DNA from: ZC4RG30 sp965652645
Lineage (GTDB): Bacteria > Pseudomonadota > Gammaproteobacteria > Steroidobacterales > Steroidobacteraceae
Length of the DNA: 35,218 nucleotides
Direction of reading: 5' to 3'
NCBI GenBank assembly: GCA_965652645.1
Contig: CBFGXE010000031.1
Span: forward strand, 1-35,218
Shown: in pieces, positions 31,052 through 35,218 of the stretch
Layout of the letters: each line of letters opens with the position of its first letter
Position numbering within the stretch: the first letter of the stretch is position 1
Notes under the pieces: generated by a model
The model's database searches: none
Told to the model about the DNA's origin: nothing
The model's input: only the letters and a program-made list of their open reading frames with translations
Made by a program: the position numbers and the translations under genes

Positions 31052-31576
31052 TCACTTCTTTTTTGGCGAAAACACCATGACCATCTGCCGGCCTTCCATC
31101 AGCGGGTTCTGCTCGATCACGGCAATTTCCGCCAGATCGCCAGACACGCGCTGCAGGAGCTTGCGGCCGATGTCCTGGTGCGCCATCTCACGGCCTCGGA
31201 AACGCAGGGTTACCTTGGCCTTGTCACCCTCGGTCAGGAAGCGGGTGAGATTACGCAGCTTGACCTGGTAATCCGCCTCTTCCGTACCGGGACGAAACTT
31301 CACTTCCTTGACCTGGATCTGCTTCTGCTTGCGCTTGGCAGAGTGGGCTTTCTTGTTCTGCTCGAACAGGTACTTGCCGAAGTCCATCACGCGCACGACA
31401 GGAGGGTCGGCCGTGGGCGAGACTTCAACCAGGTCCAGCTGGGCATCAGAGGCGAGTTGCAGCGCCTGGGCTCGCGACATCACTCCCGCCTGTTCGCCAT
31501 CCGCGCCAATCACCCGCAGTTGCGGCGAGGTGATCTCTTCGTTGCGCCGGACGCGCTTCGCTGCTGCTGTAGCTAT
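31052..31576 (-). CDS. infC: translation initiation factor IF-3, AUA start
   Basis: IF-3 binds the 30S subunit and rejects non-canonical starts. The coding part reads IATAAAKRVRRNEEITSPQLRV, then VMSRAQALQLASDAQLDLVEVSP and RVMDFGKYLFEQNKK, with the C-terminal domain ending in MVMVFSPKKK. Bacterial infC often starts at AUU and is autorepressed by IF-3. Here AUU is at 31585-31583 but touches the GGAGG Shine-Dalgarno (31586-31590) with no spacer. AUA at 31576-31574, 9 nt from the same GGAGG, fits far better. Either way it is not AUG, GUG or UUG, so autoregulation by IF-3 is expected. thrS ends 4 bp upstream. Total length of 174 aa is normal. Confidence 0.93.
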   Translation of the reverse strand: MATAAAKRVRRNEEITSPQLRVIGADGEQAGVMSRAQALQLASDAQLDLVEVSPTADPPVVRVMDFGKYLFEQNKKAHSAKRKQKQIQVKEVKFRPGTEEADYQVKLRNLTRFLTEGDKAKVTLRFRGREMAHQDIGRKLLQRVSGDLAEIAVIEQNPLMEGRQMVMVFSPKKK

Positions 31577-31580
31577 AAAA

Positions 31581-33509
31581 TCAATCCTCCAGACAGGTGC
31601 GTCCGCGGCTTGAGACCTCGATGCCCAGACGTTCAGCGAACGTCTGCAGCGGCATCGTGCCCAGGTCCTTGCCGTTGCGGGTACGCACGGAAACCAGGTT
31701 GGCTGCAATTTCCTTGTCCCCGGCCACCAACAGGTACGGGACGCGCTGCAGCGTGTGCTCGCGGATCTTAAAGCCCACCTTCTCGTTCCGCAAGTCGGCG
31801 ATGGCGCGAAATCCCTGATTTGAAAGGAATTCCACCACGCCCTCTACGTAGGCATCCTGCTTTTCGGTGATGGGCATCACCACCGCCTGCACGGGCGTGA
31901 GCCAGCTGGGCAGCCGGCCGGCATGGTGTTCGAGCAGGATAGCGAAAAACCGCTCCAGCGAACCGAAGATGGCGCGGTGCAGCATGACGGGCACCTGCTT
32001 CTGGCCCTGCTCGTCGATGTAGTGGGCACCCAGGCGGCCGGGCAGGTTCAGGTCCACCTGCAGGGTGCCGCACTGCCAGTCGCGGCCGATGGCATCGCGC
32101 AGCACGAATTCCAGCTTGGGGCCGTAGAAGGCGCCCTCACCCGGGTTGTAGATGTATTCGATGCCGGCGGCAGCGGCTGCTGCCTTCAGCGCTGCCTCGG
32201 CCTGGTCCCAGACCGCGTCTTCGCCCACGCGCTTGGGCGGGCGGTCGGCGAACTTCACCTTCACGTCGTCGAAGCCGAAGTCCCGGTACACCGACAGCAG
32301 CAGCTGGATGATGCGCACGGACTCGTCGGTGATCTGCTCCGGCGTGATGAAGCAGTGGGCGTCATCCTGCGTGAAGCCGCGCACGCGCATCAGGCCGTGC
32401 AGCGCGCCGGAGGGCTCGTAGCGGTGCACCTTGCCGAACTCGGCGAAACGCAGCGGCAGCTCGCGGTAGCTCCGGATGCCCTGCTTGAAGATCTGGATGT
32501 GGCCCGGGCAGTTCATCGGCTTGATCGCATACAGCCGCTCGTCCGGCGTGCGCGTGAGGAACATGTTCTCGCCGAACTTCTCCAGGTGCCCGGACTGCTG
32601 CCAGAGGACCGAGTCCATGATCTCCGGCGCGTTCACTTCCTGGAAGCCGGCCTTCTCCTGCGCCTGGCGCATGTAGGCGATCAGCCGCTGGAAGATGCCC
32701 CACCCCTTCGGGTGCCAGAACACCGCGCCGGGGGCCTCTTCCTGCATGTGGAAGAGGTCGAGCTCCTTGCCGATGCGGCGATGGTCGCGCTTTTCCGCCT
32801 CTTCGAGGCGCGTGAGGTAGTCCTTGAGGTCCTTCTCGCTGGTCCAGGCCGTGCCGTAGATGCGCTGGAGCATCTCGTTGCGGTGGTCGCCGCGCCAGTA
32901 GGCGCCGGCCACCTTCATCAGCTTGAAGGCCTTGAGGCGACCGGTGGAAGGCACGTGCGGGCCGCGGCAGAGGTCTTCCCAGTCGCCCTGGCCGTAGAGG
33001 CCAATGGGTTCACCGGCGGGGATGCCGGCGATGATCTCGGCCTTGTAGTGCTCGCCCAGCGACTTGAAGTGCTTCACCGCCTCGTCGCGCGGCAGTTCGC
33101 GGCGATGCACCGGCAGGTCGGCCTTCGACAGCTCGCGCATGCGCTGCTCGATGGCAGCGAGGTCTTCGGGCGTGAAGGGGCGCGAGTAGGAGAAGTCGTA
33201 ATAGAAGCCGTCCTCGATCACCGGGCCGATGGTCACCTGCGCCTCGGGGAACAGCTGCTTCACCGCATTGCCCAGCAGGTGCGCGGTGGAGTGGCGGATC
33301 AGGTCCAGCGCCTCGGGATCCTTCTCGGTGACGATGGACAGCTTCGCGTCGGAAGTGATGCGGAAGGAGGTGTCGACCAGCCTGCCGTCGACACGGCCTG
33401 CCAGGGCGGCCTTGCGCAGGCCGGCACCAATGCTGGCGGCGACTTCATCCACGGTGACCGGATGGTCGAAGGTTTTCTGGCTGCCATCGGGCAGCGTGAT
33501 GACGGGCAT
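31581..33509 (-). CDS. thrS: threonyl-tRNA synthetase
   Basis: Class II synthetase for tRNA-Thr with editing of mischarged Ser. 642 aa as in E. coli: a TGS domain (1-60), an editing domain with H73-S-T-A-H77 and C181-R-G-P-H185, and the catalytic core with the zinc Cys335 (PMNCPGH), His in DDAHCF and His in VMLHRAIFGS. The C-terminal anticodon domain contains LRNEKVGFKIREHTLQRVPY. It heads the thrS-infC-rpmI-rplT transcript; its GGAGG near the stop serves infC. A TACAAT -10 lies 30 bp before the ATG. Confidence 0.98.
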   Translation of the reverse strand: MPVITLPDGSQKTFDHPVTVDEVAASIGAGLRKAALAGRVDGRLVDTSFRITSDAKLSIVTEKDPEALDLIRHSTAHLLGNAVKQLFPEAQVTIGPVIEDGFYYDFSYSRPFTPEDLAAIEQRMRELSKADLPVHRRELPRDEAVKHFKSLGEHYKAEIIAGIPAGEPIGLYGQGDWEDLCRGPHVPSTGRLKAFKLMKVAGAYWRGDHRNEMLQRIYGTAWTSEKDLKDYLTRLEEAEKRDHRRIGKELDLFHMQEEAPGAVFWHPKGWGIFQRLIAYMRQAQEKAGFQEVNAPEIMDSVLWQQSGHLEKFGENMFLTRTPDERLYAIKPMNCPGHIQIFKQGIRSYRELPLRFAEFGKVHRYEPSGALHGLMRVRGFTQDDAHCFITPEQITDESVRIIQLLLSVYRDFGFDDVKVKFADRPPKRVGEDAVWDQAEAALKAAAAAAGIEYIYNPGEGAFYGPKLEFVLRDAIGRDWQCGTLQVDLNLPGRLGAHYIDEQGQKQVPVMLHRAIFGSLERFFAILLEHHAGRLPSWLTPVQAVVMPITEKQDAYVEGVVEFLSNQGFRAIADLRNEKVGFKIREHTLQRVPYLLVAGDKEIAANLVSVRTRNGKDLGTMPLQTFAERLGIEVSSRGRTCLED

Positions 33510-33539
33510 GTGTCAGGCGGGTGACGAAAACGGAGCGCG

Positions 33540-33545
33540 ATTGTA
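33540..33545 (-). promoter_or_regulatory. candidate -10 (TACAAT) of thrS
   Basis: TACAAT on the minus strand, 30 bp before the thrS ATG (33509), gives a leader of about 24 nt. The -35 is poor (AGCAGC at 17 bp). Some thrS expression may also come from the upstream transporter. Confidence 0.4.
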
Positions 33546-33557
33546 CCCGAGGCCCGC

Positions 33558-35072
33558 CTATTGCTGCTGCTCGTCCCGCAGGGTGTCCAGGTGCATCAGC
33601 CGCCGGACGGGGCGCGCGATCAGCAGCATGGCCACGCCCAGGCCGATCGCCAGCCAGCCCACGTTGCTGTAGACATCGAGAACGCGCTCCGGCCCGGCGC
33701 CCTCGCCGCCCGTGGCCGCCGAGATCAGGCCGGCGGCGAAGTTGCCGGTGGCCGAGGCGAAGAACCAGGCGCCCATGATGAGGCTGGCCATGTGCGCCGG
33801 GGCCAGGCGGTTCATCGCCGACAGGCCCACGGGCGAGAGACACAGTTCGCCGGTGGTGTGGATCAGGTAGAGCAGGAAGATGAAGATCACCGGCGTGAGG
33901 TTGTCCGCGCCGGCGGCCTTGGCGCCGGCCACCAGCACCAGGAAGCCAAGGCCCACCTGCACGACGCCAAGGGCGAACTTGGTGGGTGCCGACGGCTCCA
34001 GCCCACGCCGACCCAGCACCACCCACAGCCAGGCAAACAGCGGACCCAGGGTCACGATGTAGATGGAATTCAGCGACTGGAACATTGAGGCGGGCACGGT
34101 CCAGCCGAACAAGGTGCGGTCCACCGAACGGTCGGTGTAGAGGTTGAGCGAGGCCCCCGCCTGCTCGAACAGCGCCCAGAAGGGGATCTGCGCGATGATC
34201 AGGTACAGCGCCGCAATGATGCGGTCGCGATCCTCCTTCGGCAGCCTGAACACGGCGGTATAGAGCACGTAGCCCACCAGCAGCGCACCAGAGAGGCCCA
34301 GCAGCGAGCCAACCAGCTTCTGGTGCTGGATCAGGAACCACACCACGCCCACCGACAGCACGCTGATGCCGTAGATCACCCACTCGAAGGGAATGCCCGC
34401 CTTGCGCGTGCGCAGCAGCTGCGGATCATGCGGCTCGCCCCGTCCCATCAGCAGCGGCCTGCCCAGCACGAACACCACCAGGCCCAGCAGCATGCCCACC
34501 CCGGCGGCGCCGAAGCCGTACTTCCACCCATATGTCTGTCCCAGGTATCCCGCAAGGCCGGCGCCCAGCGCCGCACCCAGGTTGATGCCCATGTAGAAGA
34601 TCGTGTACGCCGGGTCGCGGCGCACGTCGGTGCGCGGATAGAGTTGGCCCACCATCACCGAGATGTTGGCCTTCAGGAAACCGCTGCCGATGATGATGAA
34701 CGACAGGGCCAGCCAGAACACGTTCTGCGCCGCGCTCTCCTGGCCGCCCTCCCCCTCGAAGGCCATCATGAAATGCCCGATCACCAGCAGCACTGCGCCG
34801 AAGAGCACGGCCTTGCGCTGGCCCAGGTAGCGGTCGGCCAGGTATCCACCCACGGCCGGGGCGATGTAGACCAGCGCGGTGTAGGCGCCATAGATCACCG
34901 AGGCCTGCTGGTCCGGGAACAGCCAGTGCTGCACCAGGTAGAAGATCAGCAGCGCCCGCATGCCGTAGTAGGAGAACCGCTCCCACATCTCGGCGAAGAA
35001 CAGCACAAACAGCCCGCGCGGGTGGCCCAGGATGGTTCTTTCTTCCTCGGCCCGATCCTGATTGGAAGTCAT
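33558..35072 (-). CDS. POT/PTR2 proton-coupled oligopeptide transporter
   Basis: An inner-membrane symporter of the POT family (MFS), importing di/tripeptides with H+. 504 aa with about 12-14 membrane helices. The ExxER motif is clear: AEMWERFSYYGMRALLIFYL, and the GGYLADRYLGQRK loop 2-3 motif is present. It keeps FYMGINLGAALGAGLAGYLGQ in the helix 4-5 region and GELCLSPVGLSAMNRLAP in the C-terminal bundle. The ATG at 35072 has AGGGA upstream. It ends 48 bp before thrS and shares its strand, so read-through into thrS is possible. A tRNA-Val gene lies upstream. Confidence 0.94.
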   Translation of the reverse strand: MTSNQDRAEEERTILGHPRGLFVLFFAEMWERFSYYGMRALLIFYLVQHWLFPDQQASVIYGAYTALVYIAPAVGGYLADRYLGQRKAVLFGAVLLVIGHFMMAFEGEGGQESAAQNVFWLALSFIIIGSGFLKANISVMVGQLYPRTDVRRDPAYTIFYMGINLGAALGAGLAGYLGQTYGWKYGFGAAGVGMLLGLVVFVLGRPLLMGRGEPHDPQLLRTRKAGIPFEWVIYGISVLSVGVVWFLIQHQKLVGSLLGLSGALLVGYVLYTAVFRLPKEDRDRIIAALYLIIAQIPFWALFEQAGASLNLYTDRSVDRTLFGWTVPASMFQSLNSIYIVTLGPLFAWLWVVLGRRGLEPSAPTKFALGVVQVGLGFLVLVAGAKAAGADNLTPVIFIFLLYLIHTTGELCLSPVGLSAMNRLAPAHMASLIMGAWFFASATGNFAAGLISAATGGEGAGPERVLDVYSNVGWLAIGLGVAMLLIARPVRRLMHLDTLRDEQQQ

Positions 35073-35166
35073 GGATGTCCCTGCCTGGCGACCTGCCGGC
35101 AAGCTTACTCGATGAATCCGGTGCGGGAGGCGGGCAATGCCGGGAGGAGGCACTGCCGGGAGAGGT

Positions 35167-35218
35167 TGGTAGTCGCGAGTGGGATCGAACCACCGACCAC
35201 TTCCATGTCAAGGAAGTG
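35167..35218 (-). tRNA. tRNA-Val (anticodon GAC), 3' half only
   Basis: The 3' part of a tRNA on the minus strand, cut by the window end. Visible: anticodon stem CTTCC/GGAAG, loop TTGACAT (anticodon GAC at 35207-35209), T-arm GGTGG/CCACT with loop TTCGATC, acceptor CGCGACT and ACCA. It reads GUC and GUU codons. The D-arm and 5' acceptor lie outside the window. Confidence 0.93.

Noticed and set aside
31923..33524. A 533-codon open frame antisense to thrS
   Set aside because: Composition is His/Leu/Val/Arg-rich nonsense typical of a shadow of a conserved gene; thrS explains the region.

Overview
The window looks like chromosomal DNA from a high-GC gammaproteobacterium. Gene content and order suggest the Xanthomonadales/Nevskiales/Steroidobacterales side of the class: an aspartokinase N-terminus resembling the fused aspartokinase/diaminopimelate decarboxylase type, a TonB-dependent receptor, a DUF1820 protein, and the run thrS-infC-rpmI-rplT-pheS-pheT-ihfA-merR. 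No rRNA, CRISPR array, transposase, integrase or phage gene is visible. Most genes look native and housekeeping-like. The species cannot be named from the sequence alone.

Layout. 1-5430 holds envelope and metabolic genes: a partial aspartokinase, a small acidic protein, an L,D-transpeptidase with an upstream 55-aa gene, GTP cyclohydrolase I, a beta-propeller-like lipoprotein, a cytochrome c'-like protein and a di-haem cytochrome c. The last two converge on a bidirectional terminator. 5581-12416 is a catabolic stretch: benzoylformate decarboxylase is divergent from malate synthase G (glcB), followed by GlcG and a TonB-dependent receptor. glcB carries one in-frame amber codon near its 5' end, while the rest of the frame, including its catalytic residues, is intact. 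12429-17290 is an envelope/stress stretch: an HtrA-type protease, a DUF1820 protein and a small protein, then two tandem BON-domain proteins, an ElaB/YqjD-like protein, a 47-aa membrane protein and a lipoprotein. 17375-22076 holds a large DUF349 coiled-coil protein translationally coupled to a glyoxalase-like protein, and a convergent PAS-GGDEF diguanylate cyclase.

22246-35218 is the translation cluster, on the minus strand: tRNA-Val(GAC) (cut by the window end), a POT peptide transporter, thrS, infC, rpmI, rplT, pheS, pheT, ihfA, merR and finally tRNA-Pro(GGG). Between merR and tRNA-Pro lies an accessory block of about 4.3 kb. It contains a second MerR regulator directly upstream of a VIT+VWA-domain protein, a Tat-type NTF2-like lipoprotein and a c-type cytochrome lipoprotein.

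The observations most worth a second look are: (i) a phenylalanyl-tRNA synthetase beta subunit that appears to lack its whole tRNA-binding OB (EMAP-like) domain, with everything else in place; (ii) the amber codon in glcB; (iii) the MerR-VIT/VWA pair with two palindromes in front of it, sitting inside an otherwise conserved translation neighbourhood; and (iv) unusual translation starts, namely an AUA-initiated infC and a probably leaderless htrA-like mRNA. None of these is proven to be a new system. The VIT/VWA pair is the best candidate for an uncharacterised function.
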